Positions 1-15,000 of a stretch of 64,000 nucleotides of DNA are shown in pieces. Source of the stretch: an uncultured Prevotellaceae bacterium (GTDB lineage: Bacteria; Bacteroidota; Bacteroidia; Bacteroidales; Bacteroidaceae); contig CADAAR010000002.1 in NCBI GenBank assembly GCA_902785945.1, positions 135,743-199,742 on the forward strand, written 5' to 3'. The position numbers and the translations under genes are program-made. Every line of letters begins with the position of its first letter. Within the stretch, counting starts at the first letter, position 1. The notes beneath the pieces were generated by a model. It was not told where the DNA came from. It saw nothing but the letters and a program-made list of their open reading frames with translations, and made no database searches.

Positions 1-3000
1 TCATAATGGAACTACCATAGCCACCACCATAGACATCGCGGAAGATAGTCGGAGCACCCGACGCGGTGATACTGCCATCTGCATTTCTAGTGCCGCCGAT
101 GGTCACGTATGCATTATCTCGCACAGTACCCAGTTCACCACCACCATAAACATTGCTCTTGATTTCACCGCCAGTGATGTTGATAGTAGCAGTCTTCACC
201 TGCGCCAACTGTGGCCAAAGCTCATTGTATGAACCATCCTGCATCTCAAGTCGTCCCATTGAGCCACCAAATACGTTACCACCCTTGGTATGGATCGGGA
301 GGCCCGTCTTTCCGTCATATTCTGTATTGGGAATCTGATGGTAATTCTTCCACGTTTGCCACTCGCCATCAACTGTCCATTTGCTGATGTCTGTTTCCGT
401 AATACCAGCTGCAGCAATGTTAGTTTCATTAGGAACGGTTTCGTGATCATTACCAATAGTACCGCCGCTGATGTTAACGGTGACGTGACCATAGGTTCTA
501 TTCTGTCCATCTTCTGTGAACGAACCATAGTTGGCATTGGAAGGTGCATTGAAACCGATACCTACTGATGCCAGACGTCCACCACCATAGATAGAGCCCA
601 GCATGGTGCCACCGCTAATATTCACCGTCACATTGCCACCAACAGAACCAGCCGTCAGTGCATCACCGCTATAGCCACGACCTGCACCAAAGACGTTTCC
701 ATCCACGTAGGAAGTACCAGTTGTACCAATGAGCGCACCATCGCTGATGCTAGTCATGGCATTTTCTATCACGTGGCCATCTTCACCACCACCAAACGTA
801 GAACCATAGATGCGGGCAGTGCCCGAAATGTTTACTTCTGCTTCCCTGATGTTAGTCCAGGTGTTGAAGAAGGTTCGCGTGTCACCCTTGCCTGCTCCGA
901 ACACGTAGCAGGTCACAGGGTGAGCTGCAATCTGTCCCAAGGTGCGAGGTACACCGAGGGTACCACCCGTCATATTGATGGTGCACTTACCTCCCGATAC
1001 AGGAATAATTGGCTCATTATCATTATTGCCATCTTTGATGTAGGTTCCTACATCGGTCATCTCGTTACCACCATAAACAGAACTCAAGATATGCCCGCCA
1101 AGGATATCTACTACGGTATTACCACCTACAGCGCCTGCTGCCCGATGCCATTTACCTGCTTTGTACGGATAATAGCCAGAGCCACCACCAAACACGTTGC
1201 CATAGAAGGTGTGTCCGTCAGAACCTGTAGGACGACCGCCCCTTGCATCTGGTTCAGAAGAACCAGTATAAGTGCCATCTGCATTAGCAAACTTGTCATA
1301 AGGAGCAAAGACCTTCTTGGCATTCTCACCTGTACCTTCAGTTGCGCCATAGGGCCAGCTGGCACATTCAGGAAGAGACGTAGAATAATTGCTACCGACT
1401 GCAGAAACCAATCCTGCATCAGGATCTGTTTCATCAACATCCGTTGTTTCAGGATCATCGTTAACGATCAGATGTCCAGCTTCCCATTCTGCGTCCGTAT
1501 AGCGTCGGTTCACGCCACGCTTGGTAGCCAGATAGCTACCATTATCATCCATCTGCACATAGCCATTACCAATCTGGCAATTCTCCTGAATCTTCACATG
1601 AGTGTCATCCAGCACACGGCCGTTCTCACTACCGCCATAGACAGAACCTTTAATGAAGGCACGTCCTCTGATGGTCACATCGGTCTTGTCTGCCAAAGCC
1701 AGCGTCTCAATATACTCGAGGTAATCAGTTTCTTTATTTGCATAAGATTCCCACGTATATTGATTGTTGTCATTATTGTACCAACGTCCCGGACCCTGTC
1801 CTACTCCTGATCCAGAGTCTGTGTCCGTGTCTACATAAGGTGTGATACCCATTCCTGCACCAAACACATGACCATGGTCATCAGGACCGCCAACTGCCGT
1901 CATCACCATAGCCTCTTTTGGTCCTATTTCAGCATCATCTTGAACGGTGACAGTACAAGAACCACCACTTATCCGTGCATACGGCATTCCTTTGGGCACA
2001 TGAGCATATTTAGGATTATCTTTGTCATCGAAAGAACCATCGTTTACATCCTTAACATAGAATCTACCCACCGATGCCTTCTGGCCGCCGCCATACACGC
2101 TACCTCTCACTTTGGCTTTGCCCTGAACGGTAACAGTACTATTGCCACGTACCAAACCAGAGTAGCCATGTGTAGCTATGCCCTGACCAGCACCGAATAC
2201 ATTGCCTTCGATTGTTATTTCATTCGTTGTATTTCCCAATAAACCTATCGTCACTTCTGTATCCTTTTCCACGCGGCCTACCTCACCACCGCCATAGACG
2301 TTACCTTCCACAGTGCCGTTACCAATGATGACATTGGTGCTACCTTCGCCAGAGTCAACAATTCCCACCATGGCTTTGTCGCAGATGTAATTGTCGGCTT
2401 TACCTTTGCCACCACCATACACATTTCCGGTTATCGTGGCAGCATGGCGGGCAGGGTTAGGAGTTCCTTCTATAGTCACTGTTTCTGTGGCTGACTTTTT
2501 ATACGTCCATTTCTTAGAATTCGTATCATACGTAAATGTCGTGGTGAGGTCTTCATTGTTAACCTTGATGGTTCCATCCATTTCACGCTGACCGTTTTCG
2601 TTGATCCATTCACCCGTACCTATCTCCACATACGTGTCCCCAACAACATCGGCTTCGTTACCGCCACCATAGATATTACCGATGGTACCGATAGAAAGAA
2701 TACCGTTTCCTGTGGTTTCATCTATTCTAAGACCTTCGTATGTAACGTCTTTCCCTTCTTTGTCCTGCACTGTATGTGTCCCTACAAATCCTGCATCTAC
2801 ATAATCGGAAAGAACCTGACCTTCCTGCATATTGACATTGATTCGCGGACTACCTATCATCTTGGCCTCATAGCCGCCACCATAAATAGCTCCAATTTTT
2901 GTCGCAGATATGACATTGATACGCGGGTTCTTATTAGGTGTACTCGATGCACCAGATTCGCCAGCTGCAAGAGGAATGTATTGACCTGAAGTATCTACAA

Positions 3001-6000
3001 CGTAGTTTCCACCTTCTTTCTTATAACCATAGATAGAGTAGGGTGCTAAATAACCGCCACCATAGAGTTCGCCGATAATAATGGGCTGACAACCTTTCTC
3101 CTCTATGTTGATGGTGATGGAGCCTTTAATCATACCCTTCGTATCATTTCCTCCGAATACCTTTGCAATGGTTCCGTTGGTGATATTCACTACAATGTCG
3201 TTTTCTATAGTGGCATTCTGTGAACCACCATAGATATTTGTAACATTCTTCACGCAGTCAAGATTCTGTTCAGTTCCGGCATCCATTTCAGAATCCTTAC
3301 TACCGCCATAAGCCTTATCAATATGCATTTCACAAACACCTGCTTCTTCAATTGTCGATCGTGCTGATGTTCTAATATTTCCTTTCGTATCACTACCGCC
3401 ATATACATAGTGAATCCGTCCCCCTGTAATATTCGTGGTCGTAATACCAGATCCATAATGGTATTTGGATATTGCAGGTTCTATTTTTCTTTTTTCCGGG
3501 GTATTGGCGTCTTCATTTTCTGTCCAACTGGTGCCCGACAATGTAGAATAGTTCTTATAACCCACGTGGGCGCCAGGGTTGTCTATCCAAGTACTATTGT
3601 CTAGTGAATATTGATCCTTACCGTTACCACCACCGAACAATTCCTCGATTTCATGAGTACCGGTCACAACCATGTAAGTAGCAGGTACAGAAGCTGCATT
3701 ACCACCACCATATACTTTTTGGATGCTGGTGAGTCCGCAACCGTCGATGAGAACGGTCGTACGTGCTCTTTCTTTTAATGCTTTGTTTGCTTCGGTGTCT
3801 TCCGCCAAGAAAGCATTGACAGGTTCATATGGAGCCAAGTTACCACCGCCATACACTGCCTGAACATCATATAGCTTGCATAGTTCCTGTTGAACATTCT
3901 CGATAGCGGATTTTATTTCAGTTTCAGTTCCATTTCCGCATGTTGTCTGGGCTGCGGTTATCACGCTTGCTGTTATCCTCGGATCAACATAAACACTTCC
4001 ACTCTTTGTCGCATCAATCAATCGCTGCAAATATTGCTTTGAGGTTTCATTCTCGCCTTGAACTGGTCGCGTTGCAAATTTATCGTTAATTATGTTTTTG
4101 TCTGCATTACTGTTCTGCGTTGCATATACATGCACAGTCACATTACCTTGAGGCGAACCCTGTAGATTGTTACAGCCAAAGATACGGTTCAGAATACAAC
4201 CTTTCGCTGTTGTTGATACATTTTCGTTCAGCTTAACCGTTATGTCACCGTAGACTTTTGCATCAACAGCTGTGACATCAGTGGCTTCCTTTCTTCCCAA
4301 GCCGCCACCATATACGTCACCGTTAATGACGCCACCCTGCAGATTCACTACTGTGGTATATTTGGCAGACATTTGGGTGGCGTCTGCCCAAGCATTATTC
4401 TTCCAGTTGCTGATATTTGTATTGGCTCGGGCACCGCCGCCATACACATCCTTGGTGATGTTACCGCCAGTCACATCGACAGTCACACCGCACTTCACAT
4501 AACCAGTCTCACCACCGCCATACACACTTCCAGAAATAGTACCACCACTGATGTTGACATCCGACCACAGATCGGTAGCAAACTTCGTTTCGTCGTAGGG
4601 AATATTCTTATCGGTAAATTGCTGCTTACGGAACGTGTCGCTAGGACCTCGGCTGGCACCAAAGACATCACCTTCAACGGTTCCGCCCTTGATATCGACC
4701 TGAGTGAATGACTTAGAACCATGAGCACGATTACCAGTGGTATAGTTCGTCGTGGTGTTGTACTCGTCAAAGCCCTGACCTGTCTGGGGAGGACCCACAG
4801 AGGCCATAGCGCCACCGCCATAAACGTTACCCTTGATCGTTGCATTCTCATAAACCTCAACCAGCGTCGTACAGGTAACAGAACCAGAGGAATTACTACA
4901 AGCCATGAGGGGTTCGCTATTTAGCAATGTTCCTGTGTCGTATTTACCTATACCCGAACCTGCACCAAATACATGTCCACTTCGTTTTGCTTCATCAGGC
5001 TGGCCCTGAATCGTTCCCTTGAAGATTCTTACCTCGGTATTGTTGCGCACATGTCCGTCCTGACCACCGCCATAGACAGAACCGTAGATGGTGGGGGAAT
5101 TAGAAGAGAGAGCCGATGCCGACGTACCGCCGATATTGATGACAGCCTTGTTGACATAGCCCAGGAAGAAGTCTGGTACATACCTGTAGCGAGGCGAACG
5201 TGCACCAACATCCTTGGCAGCTTTACCACGGCTTCCGCCAAAGACTGAACCATAAGGAATGCCGTCTTCATCAATACCAGTACCAGTCGCAGGACCTACA
5301 GTTCCACCCTTGATTGTGACAGTGGAGAGACCACTATTCAAGAACTGCCATGCATCATCACCTTCGCTAGCGCTAGTCCACAGATTGCCAGTGAGTGTCT
5401 CTCCATAGCCCGCAGTCGAATAGTCATCCGAGCCGCCTGCATAGTTACCCTTACCTACGGAGCCCAGGTTACCGCCACCATAGATAAACATACCCACGCT
5501 ACCGCCATTCATAATAACTTCGGTATTGCCATACACCTTACCTGCTGTCCAGCTATGAACATTCTGATCCGTCAAGTCTACGTGTGCCGTCAAGTCATTA
5601 GGATTGTTGGTATCTTGTTGCCAGAGCGTGGTCTTGAAGATTCCTTCGCCCTTACCGCCACCAAACACACTGTTTTCTATTGTGCCGTCGTTGACGGTTA
5701 CCTTGGCATCTTCATAGACGTGACCGTCCTCACCACCGCCATAGACAGTACGCATCGTACCGCCACCTATCGTGACTTCCGTCTTAAGGACATTGGCCAT
5801 AAAGGCTTCTGTATAGCGCTGCGTAGTGATGTCTTGTACGGTTTCTTTGGTCGCACCAAACCACACCTTACCCTTACTTCCTCCAAAGACAAAGCCGGTA
5901 TTATCTGCATAATTACCATTTGTTTTGGTACCGATAGTTCCGCCAGTGATACTTATCGTAGCCTTACCGTTGATTGCATTACCGCCAATGTTTTCAGGAT

Positions 6001-9000
6001 CATTCGGGGCGGCTTTGATATATTCAAACTTGTAAGGCCAACTCAGAGCAAAGCCATTGGTCGGATCATCATGCTTTGTGATATAGTTAAATATATATGT
6101 ATCTTCGTCTTTACTGCTGTTAAAGTTGATAAGACCCACCGATGCCATATCGCCACCGCCATAGACATTCTTCGCCACCGTACCTCCAGAGATGTTGACA
6201 AAGGTATTTCCAGAGACGCAGCCCGTCCAGAGCATCGGCGTAAAGGTGTAATAAAGAGTGGGGTTCTCAGAGGTGTAGCCTCCGGCTGTGATGGTTGTTT
6301 GATCCTGCCTATCACTTCCGTATCCACCACCAAACACATTACCATAAACATTACCATTTGTCATGGTGACGGTAGCTTGGTTACGCACAATACCGTATTC
6401 ACTGCCACCATAGACATTGTTCTTAATCTCACCGCCACTGATAGTAACATTGGTCAACTTCACCACAGCCTGTTTGGGCCAAAGAGGATTCAGCGAACCA
6501 TCAAGCAGTGTGATGCGTCCCATGCTGCCTCCATAAACGTTTCCGCCAACAGGATGGGTATCATCCGATGCCGTTGTAGTACCGATAGTACCGCCACTGA
6601 TATCAATAGAGATATGTCCATAGGTTTTACTTTCAGCAGGTTTATCATCGACGAGTTGTCCGTAGGAAGGATCGTCTGCAGGTGTAAAGTCGATACCCAC
6701 TGACGCTAGACGACCACCACCATAGACGTTACCCTTAATAGTACCGCCAGTAATATCCAAATCTACATTGCCACCTACGCTACCAGCCGTCAGAGCTGAA
6801 CCCGAAAGACCACGGCCACCACCAAAGACGTTACCGTCAAAGGAGCTGGTACCTGTGGTGCCGATGGTGCCACCTTTAATCTCCACCTTCGTATCTGTCA
6901 ATACGTGACCATCCTCGCCACCACCTAAGACAGAGCCGAAGACTGTTCCACCAGTGATGCTGACATCGGTATTCTGTACATTGGTCCACGTATTAAAGAA
7001 TATTCGCTGGTCACCCTTACCGGCACCGAAGAGGTAACCACTCTCTGGATGTGCAGCAATCTTCTCAGGAGTACGAGGTACACCAATGGTACCGCCCGAC
7101 ATCTGAATGGTACACTTGCCACCAGAAACATACGTTAATCCATCTGTTCCATATGTTCCCACATCAGTATGTTCGTTACCACCATAGACGTTGGACAAGA
7201 TATGGCCACCAGTGATGGTTACATGAGTATCACCACCTACAAATCCTGCCTGTCGGTGCCATTTACCAGGAGCAAATGGATCCTTACCTGAGCCGCCACC
7301 AAACACATTGCCATAGAAGGTATGGCCGTCAGAACCTGTTGGCATTCCGCCATCAGTATTTTCTCGACGATCTACCTCTTTAATGGCAGAATACTCGCCT
7401 GTATAATCGTATTTACGATTAGTTTGAGCAAACTTGTCATAAGGCGCAAACGGTAATTCATAGTTCCAGCTGGGACATTCCAAATCTGTCGATGCCGAAG
7501 GCACATAATTAGTTTCCCACACACCATCTGCGTGTCGACCTGTTGCATTCTTTCCCCATCCAATCTGTCCGCCATCAATGTTAACATGCGTGTCGTTCAG
7601 CACACGACCATTCTCGCTACCACCATAGACAGAACCCTTCACGAAGGCATTATCGTCGATGGTTACGTATGTCTCGTCGACAAGAGCCTGTGTCTCAATA
7701 AACACCATGTAAGCGGCTTCATCTTTAAAATAATCGTCTCCAACAGGTGAAACACGTTTTGGACGATGGTAGTCATCGTCTGCAGAATAGTCATAAACCT
7801 TTGGCAGAAATCCCTTTCCTGCACCGAACACATTGCCTGTGAACTGTGGCATCGCCATAATTGTTGTTGGACCAATTTCCGCATTGTCCAAGATACTGAC
7901 AGTACATTTTCCACCGTCTTTTAGTTTATATGGCATGCCATCAGGTAAATCGTCAGATGGAGCTTCAGTAAGAAGATTACCATCCTTATCTTTGTTATTT
8001 ACATTCTTAATCCAGAATCTGCCGATGGTGGAAATCTCACCACCGCCATAAACGCTATTTCTTACTTTGGCATTTTCCTTAACAGTGACTGAAGTGTGAC
8101 CACGTAACAGGGCTGCATAGCCATGTGTTTCTACACCCTTTCCTCCACCGAACACGTTGCCCAGGATCTCGGGAGCACTTGTCACGCTATTTGTTTGAGG
8201 TGTGAGTCCGACTTCCACTACTGAGTGGAATTCCACACGACCTACCTTACCACCTCCATATATGTTACCCGTACCTTCTTTGAGCGCCCCGTTCACAAGA
8301 GTTCCTACCGTTCCGTTACCGATATGGATGTGTGTACCGCGGTCTTCCTCTCCTTGAGCACCGGTATTATCACCATCGACGCCCACCATACCTTTCTCAC
8401 ACGTGAAGGTGTCGTCAGCGCCATTGCCACCACCATAGATGTTACCACCAATAGTGACCTTATCGGTTCCTTCTGCTACGGCCTCATAAACGGAACCATT
8501 CTTCTTGGCACAGATGTTGACTTCCGTATTACCATTCACATCAGCCAAGTTGCCTCCACCGAACACATCGCCAGTAATATGTGCACCGAGGACAGTAGCA
8601 TCATTGTATGTTATATTAGTAATCTTTCCTTTGCCGTCTTTAGTGACCTGATCTATGATTGGAACTGTAGTTGATGTTCCAATGTTAACCGTCGAATTGC
8701 CTCTGACTCTACCCTGATTTCCACCGCCATAGACTGCGCCAATGGTGCCAATAGCGTCGTCAATTGTACCATTATGTACGTTTGGCAAATCTGTGTAACC
8801 TGTAGGCGCATTTTTACCAGCCCAGAAGCCTTTAGTCATATTGATATTTACTTCGGTATCACCATTTACATCAGCTTTATAACTGCCACCGAAGATGTCA
8901 CCGATATATGTGGCTGACTTGACATTCACGGTGATTGTACCACGTGTTGTTATTTCGGTGCCATCTCTCTTGGTTCCTGGATAGGGGGCTTCGTTGCCGC

Positions 9001-12000
9001 CACCCAGAAGATGTTCAATGATGATGGGGTTACATTCGTCTCTCTCTTCAATGTTGACGGTAATGTTTCCTCCGATACTGCCAGTTCTGTCATTACCACC
9101 ATACACATACTTAAATATACCGGATGTGATGGTCAGTGTCACATTACCCGTGATATGGGCATTATAAGATCCTCCATATACATATTCTATTTGAGTTGCT
9201 ACTTGTTGATCTCCTATGGTTTGGGCATCAGAAGTACAACCCGAAATAATCATATTGACATCGTCTGCAACGTCTGCCTCATTGCCTGCACCATAAATTC
9301 TGGTCAGGACTAATGGGCAATTGGTATTTTGAACAGATAAATCCACCGTTGTACTACCGCAGACACCCTTCGCATCGCTACCGCCAAAGACCTGACCCAT
9401 CTTGCCACCTTTAGGAGTAATCTTTGCAAGACCGATGACGATAGCACCTTCATTCTCAATCCATTCATCATTCTTGTAGATAAGGTCACCACCGTTACCT
9501 CCACCGAAGGCATAACCTATATCATAGCAAGCATTGATGGTGACATCGCTAGCAGGTACAGAGGCGGAGTTTCCACCACCATAGACCTTCTCTATACTTG
9601 TCTCGTTACATCCGTCGATATATACTGATGTGCCTTTTCCATTTGCGGGGAGGTAGTCAGACAGATTTCCTCCGCCATAAACGGCTTGCATCTCGTTAGG
9701 ATATTTCCTGTTGCTGGAACCATGTCCTGAAATAATGTTGTTGTTGGCATCTATTTGTCTGGTCGAGTGAACTTCCACCCTTACGTTACCTGTCGGGGTT
9801 CCGTTCTGATTATTACATCCGAAGACGCGACCCGTAAGAGGAATAACGTATTCCTTTCGTTTGTCACCCTCGCCATACATAATCTTTGTAGTGTTCTGGG
9901 TAAATGCTACCCCTGGGTCAGTTCCAATGACATTAGGGTCGTTGACAGTTATCTTGACATCGCCATATACCATAGCAGCAATGGCTGGCTTATAGCCTTC
10001 TGCATTAGGATCATTGCCCTTAGCTATTTGTCCTAAACCACCACCATACGCATTACCTATTAGTCCGCCAGTTAGACTGACGTTGGTCTTATATGTGGTA
10101 CCGTTTTCTCCGTTCAAGCCTGTAGCCCACGTACCTGCTACCTTCTTCTGATAATACGTTGTTCCTGCAGCGGCATTACCAGAAGTGACGAGTGTGTAGA
10201 CGTAAGAACCTTCTGAACCGGATCTTGTATAATATCCTGCTACGGAAGTCGTACCAACGGTTAGACCTGTAACCACTACGTATTCCAATGCACTGCCAAC
10301 AACGCTCCAGTTCCCCGTATTCGTATTCGCCAGTGCGCCGCCGCCATAGACGTCATCAACAACTATGCCACCACTTACCTTTACGTTAATACCTCCAGCC
10401 ACATCGGCACTCAGTCCGCCACCGAAGACATTGCCAATGGTACCGCCCTTGATATTGACTTGTAGGTTCTGAGGATTAGTTGCATCCGTATATGTATAAT
10501 CAGCTTGGTTACCACCACCATAAACGTTGCGAATGGGTAATGGAATGTTTGCCGTTGGGGCATTTGTTCCTTCGATGTTTACAGTTACTGTTCGTTGTGG
10601 AGCACCATACAAGTTGTTGCAACCGAACACATTGGTTGCTAAACCTTTGGTTACAGTAACCGAAACAGGACCGTTTACATTGGCAGCAACAGCAGCATTA
10701 TTGCCACCAGCCTTTCGTCCCAGACCGCCGCCATAGAGATTGCCTCCAATGATGGTACCTGCAGTTGAATTACCTAAGTTAACAGTGGTGATATAATTCT
10801 TTTTCGTATTATCATTGGCATCATATTCTGCATTGGTCTGTGCCAAGGCACCGCCACCATAGACATCACGACCGACAGTTCCGCCGTTAAGTGCCAGCGT
10901 CACGGCACCAGTAACATTAGCCAAACTTCCACCGCCATAGATATCGTTGGTGACAGAGCCTCCCAAAATTTCTACAGACGTATTGCCATTGACAATCGCC
11001 GTCGAACCTAGACCGCCACCGAACACATCGTAAACATTACCACCCGACATCTGAACAGAAGTGGATGTACCATTAAAGGCTGCTTGGTTGCCACCGCCGA
11101 ACACATTGGCAATATGATAGTCATATGATGTTTCATTCTCTATATAAGGATAGGCCGTCGTATTTTTTACATTGACAGTTGTCGTCCCCTTGGGTGAACC
11201 CTGCACGTTATTACCACCGAATATCCTGCCTTTGATAAATTCATTAGAACTATTCTTTTCCACCTTCATGGCAATGCCATCTACGTTTACTACGACATTA
11301 CCCCAGACATCAGCAGCATGTTGAGTATCACCGAAACCGCCACCATAAACATTACCTATAATACTGCCACCATAGAGGTTTACCTCGGTATAACAATTCT
11401 TACCCTCTTCATAGGTATTGACGGAACTATTGTTAGTCGAATTTACAGTACCCTTGGCAGAGCCGCCATAGACATCACCAGTAATGGTGGCATAGCCTAT
11501 AGTAGTGTTGTCAGATTCTTTTTTACCGATGTTCACCGTCACATTACCCGTTACGTGGGTTGACTCACCATAGCCACCGCCATAGATATCGCCACCGATA
11601 ATGATGCCCAGATTCTGATCTGCTGTACCGATGTTCAACGTTGCATTACCATCAACATCGGCTGTATCACCTCCACCATAGATACCAGCCGTAATAGAAT
11701 TGTTTAAGGTTCCGTTGTCTGGATGCAGATAGTCAGCGCCACTTGTGATATTGACTCCAATATCTTCAGCATACTCATCTTTATTATACTTCTTGACTGT
11801 CGCCGTGCCAATATCTATGATAGTGTTACCTTTCACCAAACCATTATTACCACCACCAAACACTTGACCGATCTTTCCAAGCACATTCTCCTTTCTTTCT
11901 CCAGGATTATCCGGATCGTCAATGAAGCCTTTCATCGTATTAATCCATACATGCGTGTTGCCTACGACCTTGGCACCCGAACCATAACCGCCGCCAAACA

Positions 12001-15000
12001 CCTTACCTATGGAAGTACATGAGAACACATTGACCTGAATAGCGTCAGCATCTGCTGCAACATGCGGTGTTCCAGAGGGTGTATTGGGTTCCCAGACGTT
12101 ATTTTTGTCATCATCATTACATCCCCAGATGGAGTATGGCGCATTGTAACCACCACCATAGAGCTCACCAATAATCAGAGGCAGACAGCCATCTTCATAG
12201 GCGTTCACCGTAATAGATCCATTGATGCTACCACCCTCATTGTTGCCACCGAACACACGGCCGAACTTACCACTTGTTACCGTTAGGGTGACATTTCCGT
12301 TAATAGTCGCATTCTTGGCACCGCCAAACACCTTATCTACAAAATCTTCAGGCATACACTCTAAGATGATGTTTACATCACCATCCATGGGAGCCACTTG
12401 TCCTGCACCGTAGATCTCGCCCATCTGCAGCGTACAAGTGTTTGCCTCTTTCCTCACCATCTCGGTTCCTCCACGCACATTACCTTTGGTGTTACTACCG
12501 CCATAAACCACATGGATTTTACCGCCCACCAATTTGGTCGAAGCCACGCCGGTACCATAGTTTGTTTCTGCGTTATTCAATTTGTAAATACCGACATTGG
12601 CACCTGGATTACCCTCACCGGCACCATTACCACCACCAAACACCTGGTCGATGATATAAGACCCATTGATAGTAACATCTGAAGCGGGTACGGCTGCTGC
12701 ATTGCCACCGCCATAGACATACCGGATACTAGTTGCATCGCAACCATCGATAATCACCTCTGCACAAGCAGCATTGAACTTGGCGAGTTGTTCTTCATAA
12801 TCCTCGGCATCGGTGGCCGGCAAAGTAATAGTAGCATCCGTTGGGACATAATCCGCCTTGTTTCCACCACCATAGACAGCTTCTACATCATAAGTAGTAC
12901 GTTCTTTAAACGGTGTTCCGCTATTATTCTTCAGCGCATTCTTCTCATCATTAATATTCACCGTCCGCTTCACATGCACTTTCACATGTCCCTTTGGTGT
13001 ACCATTCAGGTTATTACAGCCGAAGATACTTCCTGTTATCTTGGCACCGTCAAGAATGACGTTCACGTTACCGCCAACATAGGCTGCCGTTCCGGCATTA
13101 CCTAAACCGCCTCCATAAGCATCGCCATTGATAGTGCCTTGATACAGATTGACATCCACTTTCTTCTCGGCATCAAAGACAAGCGTACCCTCAGGTTTAC
13201 TGGCATTCACGCTACCCAAAGCACCACCGCCATAGACATGGCCATTGATGGTGGCATTGCCTGTATAGACCGGAGTCTCGTCATCCGACTTTGTGCCGAT
13301 ATTCACCTCCACATCACCTTCCACAAGCGTAGGCTCACCAAAACCGCCACCGAATACAGCATTAGAAATAGGATTAGTCGACGTACCCACCGTACCGCCT
13401 ATAATCGTCACCGTTGAATTCTGTTTCAGCACACCATTGGCATTACTACCGCCATAGACGGCCTTCACGGTGCCGCCTTCCATGTTGACAGTCGTATTAC
13501 CAAAGTTCTGAGCGGCGATATTGCTTGACTCCGTCTTTTCACCCAGTCCACCGCCAAAGATACTTTCAATACTTGTACAACCATAGATGTTCACTTTGGT
13601 AGTTTTACCCGTGCTTGGCGTGTATACTGTGACATTGCCATCGCTGTCTTTTGTCGCAGAGGTGTTTACTGCGCCGAATGCACTGCCGCCATAGACATTG
13701 CGAATAATTCCTGTGCCACTAAGAGCACCTGTCGACTCATTCTTATCACCGATGTTCACCTTGACATCACCTGCGACGACCGTGTTCTTACCCTTGCCGC
13801 CACCAAAGATATCATTGCTAACGGTGCCGCTGGTCATCACCACCTCGGTATCGCCGTCTACGTCAGCAGTATTGCCACCGCCATAAACATTTGTGATGGT
13901 TGGTGACTCATTGTTATCGTTCTTTTCAATCGTCACCTTGGTGTTTCCTGTAGCACCGTCTTCTGCACTGATTGCCGATTCGTCACCGCCACCAAAGACA
14001 CCTCCTGCTACCGTGGTGTTACCCTTGATGACCAAGTCGGTTTCGCCAACTTGACCTAAAGCGGTCAGGTCTGCATCGGTAAGTACATAATTGATGGTTT
14101 TACCATTTTGAATAACAGAAGTAGTACCAGAGCCACCATTAGAAAGATTATCGACATGCTTCCATTGATACTCCGTCATGCCAGAGAAAACTCCTGGCTC
14201 TAACATACCAGAATTCTTGTTGTAATTAGGATTAGTTGTGAAACCTGCATCTCTTACCTCAATGGTCGGTAAAGTTGCAGAATAACCACCACCAAATACA
14301 TTTCCATGTACCGTACATCCGTCTAGAACAGAAGTGGCTGTTCCCGTCACACTACCTAAGTTGCCACCACCATAAAAACTCTGGTTGACGGTACATCCTG
14401 TCAGCGTAGAGTTGACATCATTGCACTGAGCCAACGAGAAGGTAGCATATTTCACATAGAAGCGGCCTCCGGTCAGACCACTACTCCACACAAAAAACTC
14501 GTAGTCGAAATCGGTGGCTACACCTTTTCCTTTCTTTCCGTAAGGAGCATTAGTTTTGGTACCATCATAGTATTTGCCACGATCATTAACATAATCATCA
14601 TCCCAGGAGGACCAATTTACGCTATTATTATCCTTATCATAAAACTTCACCCTGGAATAGGAGCTGCCCCCGTATCCAGCACCAAAGAAAGTGTCGAACT
14701 CGCATCCCACAGCGTTGGTGGTGACGTCTTTGCCCGACTGCATATTTCCAAATTTGGGGCCACCACAAAAGATACCGACATGGCTATTGTAGATATCTGT
14801 GGTCACGGTACCTGTGATAGGTTTGTTGTCGTTAATACCGCCACCAAAGAAGTTGTCGATATCGGCATTATAGATTTGCCAATGGACACTTCCTTTGATT
14901 TGTTCCTGTCCGGCTCCTGCCGCCTCGCCGAAGTGACCGCCGCTGATGTAGCACTCGGCATTATCTTCCTTTGCCGTTGCATTCGGATTGTATATGCCGG

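Larger units (their letters stand above)
1..14860 (-). repeat. Coding array of VYGGG-type repeats in the second giant protein
   Basis: On the plus strand the array is seen as recurring CCACCGCCATAGAC-like words, always in the same codon phase and spaced about 100-200 bp. On the coding strand each unit reads roughly N-V-Y-G-G-G-N-x-G-x-V-x-G-[N/D]-[T/V]-x-V-x-[I/V]. Wording varies between copies while phase is kept, so this is an old protein repeat under selection and not a DNA satellite. Confidence 0.85.

Noticed and set aside
773-1810. A 345-codon open frame on the plus strand
   Set aside because: It is antisense to the giant repeat gene. Its product is an irregular Thr/Ile/Cys-rich string with no domain; it stays open only because repeated codons lack stops in that frame.
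5555-6703. A 382-codon open frame on the plus strand
   Set aside because: Same cause as above: antisense shadow of the repeat array.
1-14860. CRISPR-like regularly spaced repeats
   Set aside because: Units are degenerate, spacing varies, and all keep codon phase in one open frame. No cas gene is present.
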